NCBI RefSeq assembly: GCF_042408735.1
Contig: NZ_JBHOQV010000047.1
Location: forward strand, 62,001-126,000
Length of the DNA: 64,000 nt
From: Thermogemmatispora sp042408735
Lineage (GTDB): Bacteria; Chloroflexota; Ktedonobacteria; Ktedonobacterales; Ktedonobacteraceae
Direction of reading: 5' to 3'
Part shown: positions 18,934 to 28,757 of the stretch, piece after piece
Numbering within the stretch: position 1 is the stretch's first letter
Layout of the letters: every line of letters starts with the position of its first letter
Notes under the pieces: model-generated
The model's input: only the letters and a program-made list of their open reading frames with translations
Told to the model about the DNA's origin: nothing
Database searches by the model: none
Program-made: the position numbers and the translations under genes

Positions 18934-19599
18934 CCCAGGCCCGGGCGATGGAGAGAGGCAGGTCGAAGCGAAGGGCCTTCTCTTCCTCACCAGGGAGGAA
19001 GAGACGCATGGGTTCTCTGCTCTTGGAGAAGGGCTTGTCTGTCTGCGGACCTTCCAGGGGGACAGACAAAACTCTTCGCTGAGCTGGATCCGGCTTCTCT
19101 CCTCCTGCTAAATGGCCTGCCAGACGGCTGCTCCCTCTGCATCTAGCTTCACCATCACTGTCTGCGTTGTGAATTCCTTAGCGTCAGGCTATGGCTGCCA
19201 CCGCCAGCGAAGGGTTGCAAGAGCAAAGTCGGATGAATGGAAGCAGAGCGCGGCTTGCTCGGCTGGCGGGGGAGAGCCGGCGGCGTCTGTAAGGTACAGG
19301 CCAGGTCCTTCTCCAGGGAGAGCGAAAAGGACAGTGCTGAGGTATGCTGGCCAGATTGACTGGCCGTAGCTTCCCCTTTTCCCTGGCGGGAAGTAGCGAG
19401 GCGATAGCATAGCTGCCAGTCGCTGCCGCATCCTCAAAAAGAGGCGCCATGGAAGGAAGAAGGGAACGATTGCTCTTAGGAGACCACTCGATTCTCCTTC
19501 CGATCGTGAATTTCCAAAACCCGAGGGCATCCGGCCATTCCGTCAGGCCAGGCAGGCCGGCGTGGCGGACGGGCCAGACCCAGGCGGGAGGCCTCCCCA

Positions 19600-19636
19600 A
19601 AAAGGGGCTGCCTGGAACGGGCGATCCAGGCAGCCC
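19600..19636 (-). terminator. Intrinsic terminator, minus strand
   Basis: Perfect 12-bp stem GGGCTGCCTGGA (19605-19616) / TCCAGGCAGCCC (19625-19636) with an 8-base loop. On the minus strand the stem is followed by CTTTTTGGGG, i.e. a short U run. It lies about 235 bases after the mannanase stop at 19870 and probably ends that transcript. Confidence 0.6.
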
Positions 19637-19869
19637 AGTGTCACAACACAACAAGCAGGAAACCCAGGGCGTGAGGGTGTCGGTGGGGCGGTAACGGTCT
19701 GCTGATCGGCAAGGCTCGCCCCTGGGCCGCGCCATCCGCGATCATCTCAAAGCAGAAGCCTCAGCCGTTGGTGCGCGAAACCTGGCCGCTCCGGTCGGCG
19801 CATGGGGCTTCCCTCTGCCCCTTGCTCATGCCCTGGCGAGGTCAAAGACCCTTGTTTTCTCCAGACCTG

Positions 19870-21150
19870 TCAACTGCTCCGGGAACGCGGTCCCCGGGAA
19901 GGACGCCCAGATCTGGCTCGCATCTGGGCCTCATGTTGGGCGATGACAGTGGCCGTGCTGCTCGGATAGGTCACGCGGAACCCATCATAGTTGGGGTAGA
20001 GCGTGCCATCGTCCTGGAGTCCCGTCAGAATCCAGAACTGATCTCCGTTGCCGGCCAGGCGATAAACCTGGTTGGTCCACTGGCGGTAGATCTCGTCGCG
20101 CGTCGTCAGATCCAGCCAGCCGTACTCCTCCAGAACCACCGGCTTACCCAGGGCATGTCCATCGCGGATGTGGTCGGCGATCCACTGCAGCGACCAGGCA
20201 TTATCTTTGCCCCAGTAGTCGGGATAGAGATGCAGGGTGCCGTAGTCGACGGTCGGCAGCGCGACCAGGCGCTTCCAGTCCACCCCCTGACTGCCGTTGT
20301 AGGCCCAGTCGGCGTTACCCGGCTGATTGTACCAGCCCTCGTCGCCGACCGCAACCAGGTGAAGGCCATCCATACTCTTGATAAAGGCACTCATCTCACG
20401 AACCCAGGCCGTCAGGGTCTGACCGCTGGTGTCCGACTGACAGCGCGGCTCGTTGGCCAGCTCCCAGGTCATGATCGTCGGATCGTGATAGAGCGGCTTG
20501 CCCGTGTAACGGTTCACGCGGTGGATGAAATGGCGCACGTAAGCCTTATAGGCGGCCTTGATCTGGGGATTGGTATAGAAGTCGTCATGACTGCTGGCCC
20601 CGAACCAGGCCACGTACTGGTTCATGCCGCCGAAGTCGTCCCAGTTGTTCACCAGCGGCACAACCAGCTTGATGCCAAGCTGGCCCGCCCGCCAGACCGT
20701 GTAGTCGAAGCGCTCGTAGCCGTCTTCAGGGTAGACGCCGGGCGAAGGTTGCATCACAAAGCCGTTGTGCGGCTGCCCGTCGAGAAAGCCCCAGATGCGC
20801 AGGACCGGTAGACCCATAGCGACGACGTCCTTGAGCACATCGTCGATCATAAAGTGGGATTGATAATGCATATAATAATTGTTGGTGCCGGCGAAATAGA
20901 ACGGCTCGCCGTCCAGCACAAAGACAGGCCCACGCCGGCCCACGAAGCTATCGCGCTTCTGCCGCAGGCTGGCAGCCGAGAAGCGAGGGGGTGATTCCAC
21001 ATCAGCACTGGGGCGCGCAAAGGCCGTCCCCGCGGTAAAGCCCGCGCTCGCCGTCCAAAGGCTCAGGCCAGCGGCGGCAACAGCTCCTAGAAAGGCCCGC
21101 CGGCTCGCCTGCTTCTGCGGTTGCGGGGTCTCAGCATGTGCATCCTGCAT
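19870..21150 (-). CDS. Secreted GH5 endo-beta-mannanase-like glycoside hydrolase
   Basis: 426 residues. The N-terminus has a Tat signal (SRRAFLGAVAAAGLSLWTAS), so folded export is likely. The mature part is a GH5 TIM barrel: FYFAGTNNYYMHY, PVLRIWGFLDG, PTIMTWELANEPRCQ with the acid/base Glu, LHLYPDYWG, and KPVVLEEYGW with the nucleophile Glu. The pattern fits mannan endo-1,4-beta-mannosidases (GH5_7-like) better than cellulases. The C-terminus (RARSGRPSRGPRSRSS) is a short basic tail; no carbohydrate-binding module is attached. ATG 21150 with GGAAGGAG is the chosen start. Divergent from the LacI-type gene; its promoter at 21238-21267 is followed by an operator-like palindrome, suggesting sugar-induced expression. 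Confidence 0.87.
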   Translation of the reverse strand: MQDAHAETPQPQKQASRRAFLGAVAAAGLSLWTASAGFTAGTAFARPSADVESPPRFSAASLRQKRDSFVGRRGPVFVLDGEPFYFAGTNNYYMHYQSHFMIDDVLKDVVAMGLPVLRIWGFLDGQPHNGFVMQPSPGVYPEDGYERFDYTVWRAGQLGIKLVVPLVNNWDDFGGMNQYVAWFGASSHDDFYTNPQIKAAYKAYVRHFIHRVNRYTGKPLYHDPTIMTWELANEPRCQSDTSGQTLTAWVREMSAFIKSMDGLHLVAVGDEGWYNQPGNADWAYNGSQGVDWKRLVALPTVDYGTLHLYPDYWGKDNAWSLQWIADHIRDGHALGKPVVLEEYGWLDLTTRDEIYRQWTNQVYRLAGNGDQFWILTGLQDDGTLYPNYDGFRVTYPSSTATVIAQHEAQMRARSGRPSRGPRSRSS

Positions 21151-21218
21151 ACGCTCTGCTCCTTCCTGGATGGGTGGCTGCGCTCCAGTTGTTTCAAAGA
21201 ACAATGCAAATTTTTCAA

Positions 21219-21267
21219 TGAACCGTTACACGGAAGAATGGTACCATCCTGGATGCCATTCTGTCAA
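21219..21267 (-). promoter_or_regulatory. Mannanase promoter with LacI-type operator
   Basis: Minus strand: TTGACA (21267-21262), 18-base spacer, TACCAT (21243-21238) inside the palindrome ATGGTACCAT (21238-21247). Just downstream, 21230-21219 reads TGTAACGGTTCA, close to the general LacI-family operator form. Its location at about +1 to +15 fits repression. Confidence 0.55.
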
Positions 21268-21323
21268 TACTACCCCTTCTCATGGTTGAGCCGCCTATTG
21301 CCTCCTGACAACCGGCCCAAAGA

Positions 21324-21369
21324 TTGACATTGATCAATATGGATGTTATCTTTTGCGTGAACGTTTCAC
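21324..21369 (+). promoter_or_regulatory. LacI-gene promoter with operator palindrome
   Basis: TTGACA (21324-21329), 17-base spacer, TATCTT (21347-21352). Directly after it GTGAA-CGT-TTCAC (21357-21369) is a perfect inverted repeat, related to the site in front of the mannanase gene. This placement supports the TTG start at 21389 and suggests autoregulation. Confidence 0.55.
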
Positions 21370-21388
21370 AGCCTTGGAGGAATCGGCG

Positions 21389-22507
21389 TTGGCGAACACT
21401 GTCACCTTGAGAGACATTGCGAGGGAGGCGGGGGTCTCTGTGGGCACCGTTTCGCGGGTGCTCAACAATCATGGCAACGTGAGCGAGGAGACGCGCCAGC
21501 GTGTGCTGCGTGCGGCCTCGCGGCTTGGCTACTTTGGGGGAGTGCGGCAGGGACTGGGGGGAGAAGAGCGGCCCTTTGAGGGGCGGGCGGTCAGAGAGAT
21601 TGGCTTCCTCTTCTGCTCTTTTCTTCCCAAGACTTCCGTCCCCACCAATCCTTTTTGGTCGCACATCCTGCACGGCGTCGAAAGCGAGGCGCGGCGGGTC
21701 AACGTCAAAGTGACCTATCGGTCCATCAGTGAGATCCAGCAAGACCCCGATCGCCTACTGACGACGATCTACGATATGCGTCTCGGGGGCATCCTCCTGG
21801 TAGGGCCAGCGGAGGCCATCACGGTGCGGACCATTCAGCAGACGGGCACGCCGCTGGTGCTCGTTGACAATTATGTTCCCCAGGCCGATGCCGTCTTAGG
21901 CAATAACCTGGACGGTGCCCGTCAAGCCGTCGAATATCTGATCGGTCTGGGTCATCGCCGCATCGCCTTCCTTGGTGGTCCCTTTGTGAGAGAGGCGGAG
22001 AGCGCGCGCGGGCACCAGGGAGAGCAGAGCCGGCTGCCGCCGAGGAACCGTGTCCACACGATTGAGCGCCGCGCCCAGGGGTACTGTCTGGCTCTGCTGG
22101 AGGCCGGCCTGCCGGTTCTGCCGGAGCTATACGAGGACGGTGGCCTCTCGATGGATGGCGGCTATCTGGCCTGCAAACGACTGCTAGAGCGCAATGTGGC
22201 CTTTAGCGCCCTTTTTTGCGCCAACGATGAGATGGCTGTCGGGGCGATGAAGGCCCTGCGTGAGGCCGGCCTGCGCCTGCCTGAAGATGTCTCTCTGGTT
22301 GGTTTCGATGACATCGACATGGTCGAGCACCTGACGCCTGCCCTGACGACGGTTCGCGTCAACAAGGAGGCCCTTGGCGTGGTGGCCTTGCGGCGGCTGC
22401 TCTCCCTGATCAGCCATCCCGATCCCGTGCATGTGGTCTCTATGCTAGATGTGGAGCTGGTGAAACGCGAGTCGGCCTGCGCTCCGGCTCTTGCCGCTGG
22501 GCTGTGA
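21389..22507 (+). CDS. LacI-family transcriptional regulator
   Basis: About 372 residues. The N-terminal helix-turn-helix and hinge are classic: VTLRDIAREAGVSVGTVSRV, LNNHGNVSEETRQRVLRAAS, RLGY. The rest is a periplasmic-binding-protein-like sugar-sensing core with FCANDEMAVGAMKALREAG and SLVGFDDIDM. A charged insertion after the LGHRRIAFLGG segment (REAESARGHQGEQSR) is longer than in LacI/PurR. TTG 21389 is chosen because GGAGG (21376-21380) is 8 bases upstream and the promoter/operator overlaps the earlier TTG at 21353. It lies between the divergent mannanase gene and the large glycosidase gene and is probably their sugar-responsive repressor. Confidence 0.9.
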   Translation: MANTVTLRDIAREAGVSVGTVSRVLNNHGNVSEETRQRVLRAASRLGYFGGVRQGLGGEERPFEGRAVREIGFLFCSFLPKTSVPTNPFWSHILHGVESEARRVNVKVTYRSISEIQQDPDRLLTTIYDMRLGGILLVGPAEAITVRTIQQTGTPLVLVDNYVPQADAVLGNNLDGARQAVEYLIGLGHRRIAFLGGPFVREAESARGHQGEQSRLPPRNRVHTIERRAQGYCLALLEAGLPVLPELYEDGGLSMDGGYLACKRLLERNVAFSALFCANDEMAVGAMKALREAGLRLPEDVSLVGFDDIDMVEHLTPALTTVRVNKEALGVVALRRLLSLISHPDPVHVVSMLDVELVKRESACAPALAAGL

Positions 22508-22737
22508 GCCTGGTAGGTTCGAGGCTCCTGGCTCTGTCCGTCCAGGGCCTACCGGCTGGAAGCCTGCCCTCTGCGGACGGCCTTGCTCAGCCCTGTCGTC
22601 GTCGCTCCCGTGTCGGCAGGGATGCCCTCGAGACACCCCGGCTTGCCTGACAGGTGATTCTCGTGGCGCCTTCGTCTCGCGCCCGCTGGTCGGGGCGGAA
22701 GCGCCTTGTTTGTATGGATGCTTTTGTGTGAGGAACG

Positions 22738-25700
22738 ATGGTCTCTTTGATTCGCTCAGATCGCTTGCTTGTCTTCGCTGATCCAGCTTACCCGCGGGCT
22801 TGCAGCCAGGCCCTGCTGCACGAGTTGCTGCCCGGACCATTCGAGGTCTGCGATGCGGCCCATCTGGCTGAGGCTCTGGAGAGCGCCCCGCGCCTCCTGA
22901 TCTCTTTTCACGGACCCTATTTCCCCAAAGCCGCCTGGAACGCCCTGCTGCGCTTTTTGGAGCGCGGGGGTAATCTGGCTATCTTCGGCGGTATGCCCTT
23001 CGCGCGACCTGTGACCGCCGCCGGCGAGGTAGAGCCAGAGCAGGATGTCTATGCCCGTCAGCTCGGCCTTGGTCCCTTCTTCCCACTCGATCTGTCGGCC
23101 ACTGCGGCCCTTCCCGGCTCACTGCGCCTGCAGCCTTCCCCGCAGGCCCTCTTTCTGCACGATTGCGAGCTGCCCCTTTCTGCCGAGCATCCGGGACGCT
23201 TCTGGGCCTGCTATCCACGCCTGACGCAGAGGTCCGACTATCCTGAAGAGATCGGCTCGGCGGGCCCATTCGATACGCTGTTGCTACCCCTGATATTTGC
23301 TGTTGCCGCTACCCCCTATGGAGAAGAGAGGGTGGCGACCCCAGCCCTTGTGCTCGATCAGGTCGGTGGGCGCTTCAGGGGGGGACGCTGGTTGCTCTCG
23401 CTCTGGGAACCCGCTGCAGAAGAGGATTGGCTGGCTCTGGCTGAGCCGCTGCGGCGCTTGCTGGCTTTTGCCCTGGAAGATCCGCTCTGCTTCGCCGTGC
23501 GCCCCGTGCTGGCCTGCTATCAGCCAGAGGAGGCCCCAGCTCTGGTGGCAACTCTACCCGAGCGGCTGGCACTGGAGTTGAGGATCAGGGTAGAGCACGC
23601 CGATGACGGGGAGGTGCTGCAGAGCTGGCATTTCGAGCTGCCGGCCTCGTCGATCCGTTATGAGCGCTATCTGCAGCTAGCGCCACCTCCAAAAGCTGGC
23701 CTCTATCGTGTGCTCACCGACTATCGGCCTGGCGGTGGCCAGTGGTTGAGCCAGGAGACAGGCTTTTGGATCTGGGATGAGGCCCTGGTGGCTGCAACGC
23801 GCGGAAAGCGTTTGCTGGCCGGGCGGGACTATTTTTATCAGGGCCAGCGTCTCTTTCTGGTTTGCGGGACGACCTACATGGATAGCCGCGTGCAGCGCAA
23901 GTACTGGCGCCTGCCGAATCCGGCACGCTGGGACCGCGAGATGGCCGAGATGAAGGCCGCTGGTATCAATCTGCTGCGAACGGGCCTCTGGACAGCCTGG
24001 CGCGAGGTGATGCCTGCGGCTGGGGTGCCAACCGAGTCCTTTCTGCGGGCCCTCGATGCCTTCGTGCTGACGGCCTGCCGTCACGATCTCCAGGTCATCT
24101 TTACCTTCTTCGCCTTCTTCCCACCTCTCTTCGATGGCCTCAATCCCTGGCTTGATCCGCGCTCGCTAGAGGCTCAGGAGCGCTTTGTGTCGCTGCTGGC
24201 TCGCCGCTACGCACGCCTGGAGCTGCTGTCATGGGACCTGATCAACGAGCCGAGCTTTGGTGACCCGGCTCGCGCCTTCGCTCAGCGCCCACTGCCCAAC
24301 TATGATCGCTACGAGCAGCAGGCTTTTGTCCGTTGGCTGCAAGAGCGCTACCCGTTGGAGCAACTGCAGCTGCGCTGGCGCGAGACGCCGGCGGATTTGC
24401 CTTCCTGGGAGCAGCTCCGGTTGCCGCGCGAGACCGACTATTCAACCTCGGTGCGCGATACAACGGCCCGCGCTCTGCTGAAGGTGGCCGACTATACGCG
24501 CTTTTCGCAGGAGATGTTTGTGGTCTGGGCGCGCCGCATGTATCGCGCTATTCGCGCCGCCGGCAGCCAGACGCTGATCGGGGTCGGCCAGGATGAGGCC
24601 GGAGCCCGGCTGGCTCCCCAGTTTTACGCTGAGGCCGTCGATTATACGACGACGCATCCCTGGTGGAATGTCGATGACCTGCTCTGGGATATGTTGCTCG
24701 ATAAGACACCCGAGCGGCCCAATTTGATCCAGGAGACGGGCGTGATGCTGGTGCGCGACGTCGATGGTCGCCCCTGGCGCACAGAGCAGGCCAACGCCTG
24801 GTTGCTGGAGCGCAAGCTGATCATGGGCCTGATGGCTCGCGGGGCTGGCCTGATCCAGTGGCTCTGGCATACCAACGCCTACATGACGAGCGAGAACGAG
24901 AATAGCATCGGCCTGGTGCGCGCCGATGGCAGCGCCAAGCCGGAGTTGCTGGTGATGCGCGAGTTCTGTCGCCTGGTACAGGAGCTGGAGGGGCAGGTGC
25001 AGGAGGAGCCGGAGCCGCCACCGGTCTGGCTGGTGATCCCTTACAGCCAGTGGTTTGCCCGCCCGGACCTGGGAGCTTTGCCAACGCGCCAGGCCGTGCG
25101 AGCTTTGGCCAATGAGCTGGGCGTTATCCCCCAGCTCGTCGGCGAGCATCGCCTCACAGAGCTGGCGCTCGAACGCTATCGGCCTCGGGTGGTCATTGTG
25201 CCGGCCCTGCAGCTCTGCGAGCCAGCGGCCTGGCTGGCTTTGCTCGCCTATGTCGAGCGCGGAGGGACCGCCCTGGTGAGTGGGGTCGTGGGGCGCGATC
25301 TGCATAATTTGCCTTTCGATCCAGGTTTGAACATCGGGCACACCCTTCCGGAGCCGGTCGCTCCCTACGAGGAGCTGCGCCTTGAGGATGGGAGCCGCTA
25401 TCAGCTGAGTTTTACGCAGGAAAAGACGGGCTATGTGCGGAAGGCCCACAACGAGCTGCGCGAGCTGGCGCTTGGGACTGGGCGCTTGCTATGGGTCGGA
25501 CTGCCGCTGGAGCTGGCGAGCGAGCTGGAGCCGCTGGCGCGTCTCTACCGGCGAGTGCTGGGGAAGACGCCGCTGGAGCCGCAACCCGAGGGGCAGCGTC
25601 GGCCCTGGCTGCTGGTGCGCCGTCCGCTGAAGGAAGGGACCCTGCTGTTGGTGGCTTCCGAGGCCGGGAGCGAGCAGTCTCTCTGGCTTGAGGAGGAGGG

Positions 25701-25803
25701 GCTGAGCCTGGTGGTAGCCCCACAGCGCGCGGGAGCGGTGCTGCTCTTGGCGGGTCAGCCGCCGCGGACCTTCGGCGGCCTGCGTCTCGCCAGGCAAGAG
25801 TAA
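22738..25803 (+). CDS. Large clan GH-A glycoside hydrolase, beta-galactosidase/mannosidase-like
   Basis: 1021 residues. The N-terminal 230 residues resemble a glutamine-amidotransferase-like fold seen in large GH-A enzymes (LLISFHGPYFP, LRFLERGGNLAIFGGMPF). The TIM barrel starts near 370 (YFYQGQRLFLVCGTTYMDS); LLSWDLINEPSFG carries the acid/base Glu and RPNLIQETGVM the nucleophile Glu. A second domain (VVIVPALQLCEPAAWLALL..., YVERGGTALVSGVVG) recalls the GH42 trimerisation domain, and a beta-rich C-terminal part follows. No signal peptide, so cytoplasmic. By context (LacI regulator, mannanase) it may finish degrading imported manno- or galacto-oligosaccharides; exact specificity is unclear. 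ATG 22738 with a weak TGAGGAA site. Confidence 0.78.
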   Translation: MVSLIRSDRLLVFADPAYPRACSQALLHELLPGPFEVCDAAHLAEALESAPRLLISFHGPYFPKAAWNALLRFLERGGNLAIFGGMPFARPVTAAGEVEPEQDVYARQLGLGPFFPLDLSATAALPGSLRLQPSPQALFLHDCELPLSAEHPGRFWACYPRLTQRSDYPEEIGSAGPFDTLLLPLIFAVAATPYGEERVATPALVLDQVGGRFRGGRWLLSLWEPAAEEDWLALAEPLRRLLAFALEDPLCFAVRPVLACYQPEEAPALVATLPERLALELRIRVEHADDGEVLQSWHFELPASSIRYERYLQLAPPPKAGLYRVLTDYRPGGGQWLSQETGFWIWDEALVAATRGKRLLAGRDYFYQGQRLFLVCGTTYMDSRVQRKYWRLPNPARWDREMAEMKAAGINLLRTGLWTAWREVMPAAGVPTESFLRALDAFVLTACRHDLQVIFTFFAFFPPLFDGLNPWLDPRSLEAQERFVSLLARRYARLELLSWDLINEPSFGDPARAFAQRPLPNYDRYEQQAFVRWLQERYPLEQLQLRWRETPADLPSWEQLRLPRETDYSTSVRDTTARALLKVADYTRFSQEMFVVWARRMYRAIRAAGSQTLIGVGQDEAGARLAPQFYAEAVDYTTTHPWWNVDDLLWDMLLDKTPERPNLIQETGVMLVRDVDGRPWRTEQANAWLLERKLIMGLMARGAGLIQWLWHTNAYMTSENENSIGLVRADGSAKPELLVMREFCRLVQELEGQVQEEPEPPPVWLVIPYSQWFARPDLGALPTRQAVRALANELGVIPQLVGEHRLTELALERYRPRVVIVPALQLCEPAAWLALLAYVERGGTALVSGVVGRDLHNLPFDPGLNIGHTLPEPVAPYEELRLEDGSRYQLSFTQEKTGYVRKAHNELRELALGTGRLLWVGLPLELASELEPLARLYRRVLGKTPLEPQPEGQRRPWLLVRRPLKEGTLLLVASEAGSEQSLWLEEEGLSLVVAPQRAGAVLLLAGQPPRTFGGLRLARQE

Positions 25804-25883
25804 GCTTTGACGTCATTACCGGGAGAGCGGGCAGCGAGCACTTGCTGCAGCCCGCTCCGCTCGGGGAGCGCTGCCAGCTCCAC

Positions 25884-25912
25884 TGGACAGAGCATGTTCG
25901 AGCGGTTATACT
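25884..25912 (+). promoter_or_regulatory. Sigma-70-like promoter upstream of MHS transporter
   Basis: TGGACA (25884-25889), 17-base spacer, TATACT (25907-25912). It would give a leader of about 375 bases for the transporter gene. Nothing else is seen in the gap 25804-26296. Confidence 0.45.
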
Positions 25913-26296
25913 ATACCTAACTCTATTCCTCTTCCCGCTGGCCTGCCGTTCGCACGGAGTCTGCCTCTACCAGCGCTGCTGGGGGCTGCTCACCGGCCAG
26001 GGGGCCGTCTGGAATCCAGCGGGGAGTAAGGCCAGTCAACCGGTAACCATCAACAAGTGAATAAGCCGTTGCCTCTTCGGGCCAGCAACGCTGTCGCCTG
26101 CCCTGTCGTTCAGTGCCGCGAAGACGAGGCCGGTGCTCCTGGGGAACCTGGAGGACAGTGCCTGTCCTGCTGCTTTTGCTTGCTGCCGAAGCCGATCGTG
26201 ATCGAGAGCGGAGGCGCTCCCGGGAGCCTTTCCACAGCGTGACGACGTCGCTGTGCTGTATGTCCTGATCTCACGCATTGCTTCAAGGAGGAATGC

Positions 26297-27670
26297 ATGG
26301 CAACGGTCTCAGAGACGGGTCCCGTGACTGTGCGCCGCATGGTCCCCATTCTGGCGGCCAGCACTGTCGGGACAGCCATCGAGTGGTACGACTTCTTCCT
26401 CTACGGCTTCCTCTCGGCGACGGTCTTCCCAAAGCTCTTCTTCCCGGAGCTGGATCCGGTGGCCGGGACGATCGCTTCCTTTACGACGAACTTCGTAGGG
26501 TTCTTTGCGCGTCCGCTGGGAGGGGCCTTCTTTGGTTGGTTTGGGGATCGTGTTGGACGCAAGTCAACGCTGATTGCGACGCTGCTGCTGATGGGCATTG
26601 CAACGGCGCTGATGGGCCTCTTGCCCGGCTATGCTCAGATCGGTCTGGCGGCCCCGCTGGTGCTCTCGGTCTTGCGCTTCCTGCAGGGGGCCGGCGTCGG
26701 CGGCGAGTGGGGCGGCTCGGTCCTGCTCTCGATGGAGTATGGTGACGATCGCCGGCGCGGCTTCTGGATGAGCTGGCCTCAAACCGGTGTGCCGCTGGGT
26801 CTGGCGCTGGCGGCCATCGCGGTCCTTGGCTTCCAGGCCATCTTCCCCGGAGAGGCTTTCCTGACGATTGGCTGGCGCATTCCGTTCCTGCTGAGCGTGC
26901 TGTTGATCTTTGTCGGCCTCTACATTCGCTTGCGCATCCTGGAGACGCCCGCTTTTCGGCGTGTTAAGGAAACAGGACGCATCGCCCATGTTCCCCTGGT
27001 GGAGGTCTTTCGCCACTACTGGCGTGAGATTATTCTCTCGGCCCTGGTGCGCTCGGCGGAGCAGGCACCGTTCTATCTGTTCACGACCTTTATTCTCTCC
27101 TATGGCTCCAAAACGCTCAAGGTCGACTCCAGCGTTCTCTATGCCGGCCTGATTATCGCGGCGGTCTGCAGCCTGGTCCTGATGCCGACCTGGAGCCATC
27201 TCTCGGACCGCTTCGGGCGCAAGCGCTGGTACATGATCGGCTGTGTCTTGATGGCACTCTATGCCTTCCCCTACTTCCTGCTGCTGGAGACGCGGGTCCC
27301 GCCAGTGGTGGTCCTGGCCATGATTCTCTCGATCAGCTTCTGCCACGACTGGCTCTACGGTCCGCAGGCAGCTCTGATCTCGGAGCGCTTTGGGACGCGG
27401 CTGCGCTATAGTGGGGCTTCGCTCGGCTACCAGCTCGCCTCGATTACTGCTGGTGGTCCGGCCCCTATTCTGGCGACCTGGCTGGTGGCCAATACGCGCT
27501 CCTTTATTGGGGCGGGGGCACCGCCCTACACGCTGATCGCCGTCTTCATTATCTTTATGGCCGTGGTTTCCTTCATCTCAACGGCCCTGATCGGGCGGGA
27601 GCTGGCCGGTCAGGCTGCCGTTGAGGAGGTAGGTGGCGAGGGAACAACCCTGGCCGCCCAGACGCCCTAG
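26297..27670 (+). CDS. MFS transporter, metabolite:H+ symporter (MHS) family
   Basis: 457 residues with about 12 hydrophobic spans. MHS hallmarks are present: ASTVGTAIEWYDFFLYGF at the start, the loop 2-3 motif GWFGDRVGRKSTL, RFLQGAGVGGEWGG in span 4, RLRILETPAF before the central loop, and SDRFGRKRWY in loop 8-9. Members (ProP, KgtP, CitA, ShiA) import osmolytes, dicarboxylates, citrate or shikimate with protons; the substrate here is not evident. ATG 26297 with AAGGAGG six bases upstream. It stands alone, convergent with the lycopene cyclase pair. Confidence 0.9.
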   Translation: MATVSETGPVTVRRMVPILAASTVGTAIEWYDFFLYGFLSATVFPKLFFPELDPVAGTIASFTTNFVGFFARPLGGAFFGWFGDRVGRKSTLIATLLLMGIATALMGLLPGYAQIGLAAPLVLSVLRFLQGAGVGGEWGGSVLLSMEYGDDRRRGFWMSWPQTGVPLGLALAAIAVLGFQAIFPGEAFLTIGWRIPFLLSVLLIFVGLYIRLRILETPAFRRVKETGRIAHVPLVEVFRHYWREIILSALVRSAEQAPFYLFTTFILSYGSKTLKVDSSVLYAGLIIAAVCSLVLMPTWSHLSDRFGRKRWYMIGCVLMALYAFPYFLLLETRVPPVVVLAMILSISFCHDWLYGPQAALISERFGTRLRYSGASLGYQLASITAGGPAPILATWLVANTRSFIGAGAPPYTLIAVFIIFMAVVSFISTALIGRELAGQAAVEEVGGEGTTLAAQTP

Positions 27671-27753
27671 CCTGGCCTGGCTCCTCCTCGTCGCTGGGGA
27701 GGGGGGCCACCGTGAGGCGGGTAGCGCCGCTGCCCGCCTCTGTTCCTTTTCCC

Positions 27754-28095
27754 TCAGTCGGGAGAGATCGGCGGCGCGCAGGTGGGGCTGAGCGAGCCAG
27801 GAAGCAGGAGTACGAAACCCTGGGCAATCATGGCCGCGGTCAGGAAGTAAAACAGGGCTTCCTCCAGGGGAACGTTGCCGAGGGTGAGGCCCAGAAGCAG
27901 CGAGGGCTGGAAGAACCAGATGTGTTGAGCGATGGCCAGGCTGTCGGCCAGCGTCAGATAGCTGCCGACGAGGAGCACGGCCCAGGGCCAGCGCCAACGC
28001 AAGGCCCAGAGCTTGCGCCAGCCCACAAGCCATTGCAGGCCCAGGATCGGTAAGGCCCAGACCAGCAGGAAAAACAGATACGTGATGTGTGCCAT
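27754..28095 (-). CDS. crtYd: Lycopene cyclase domain protein, CrtYd-type subunit
   Basis: 113 residues with about three hydrophobic spans. The family signature PLEEALFYFLTAAMIAQG, a conserved acidic PxEE segment of heterodimeric lycopene beta-cyclases and related carotenoid cyclases, is clear. It starts 6 bases after the stop of the CrtYc-type gene (GAACCAGG serves as ribosome site), so both subunits are made together and would form one membrane enzyme cyclising lycopene ends. No other carotenoid gene is in the window. Assignment to the d subunit is by position as second gene. Confidence 0.75.
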   Translation of the reverse strand: MAHITYLFFLLVWALPILGLQWLVGWRKLWALRWRWPWAVLLVGSYLTLADSLAIAQHIWFFQPSLLLGLTLGNVPLEEALFYFLTAAMIAQGFVLLLPGSLSPTCAPPISPD

Positions 28096-28101
28096 CCTGG
28101 T

Positions 28102-28479
28102 TCAGGCCCCCTTCACCCTGTTGAGGTTCTGCCTCGCCGGCTCTGGTGCCGCGGCGGCGGACTGCGGGTGAGGACGCGGTCCAGATGGCAGAAGGGCGCA
28201 GAGCAGGAGGGTGGTCAGCAGGGTTTCCAGTAGGGCGAACAGATATTCCTCAAGCGGGATCAGCCAGAGGCGTAGTCCCCAGGTCTGGGAGGGGGACCAG
28301 TTCCAGATGCCGCGCGCAACGGCGGCGTGGTCCCAGGGAGCCATCGCTATCAGGACAATCGCGGCGAGCAAGGCGCTGGTGAGCCAGTAGCGACGGTGCC
28401 ACAGACGGCGGCGGAGCAGCAGCAACAGTAGTGCGCAGGGTAGAAGCAGGAACAGGGCCAGAAAGCCAGCGTAAGTCAT
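28102..28479 (-). CDS. crtYc: Lycopene cyclase domain protein, CrtYc-type subunit
   Basis: 125 residues, three hydrophobic spans and the signature IPLEEYLFALLETLLTTLL near residues 75-93, the PxEE motif of the heterodimeric lycopene cyclase family. The C-terminus after the last span is Pro/Ala-rich and polar. ATG 28479 has AGAGGAG upstream. First gene of a two-gene operon with the CrtYd-type subunit. In actinobacteria and some archaea the same halves occur as separate or fused proteins; Chloroflexota make carotenoids, so the function is plausible. Confidence 0.75.
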   Translation of the reverse strand: MTYAGFLALFLLLPCALLLLLLRRRLWHRRYWLTSALLAAIVLIAMAPWDHAAVARGIWNWSPSQTWGLRLWLIPLEEYLFALLETLLTTLLLCALLPSGPRPHPQSAAAAPEPARQNLNRVKGA

Positions 28480-28757
28480 AGTTCGTCTCCTCTTCCTGAT
28501 GAAGCTGTTCTTTCCTTCCTTTCAGAAAGAAAGGACGCCGTGGGCCGGCTATTCTGGTCCTCCTCTATGCGAGCCACCTCCTGCCATCCTCTCCATCACA
28601 ACGGGCGGGTGGCCCGCCTGTCTCTACCCTTCCCTGGTCTTTTTTTTGGCTCCCTCGTTTCAGCTTCAGTTCAGGTCGCTCAGGTATACCATAGCGGTGG
28701 TTGAGGAGGAGAAAGGTGGATACGCTATCGCCGACGACTGCAGAGGGAGAGAAGGCT

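Noticed and set aside
19184..19735. 183-codon minus-strand frame
   Set aside because: No ribosome site, no family look, and it contains the terminator hairpin at 19605-19636.
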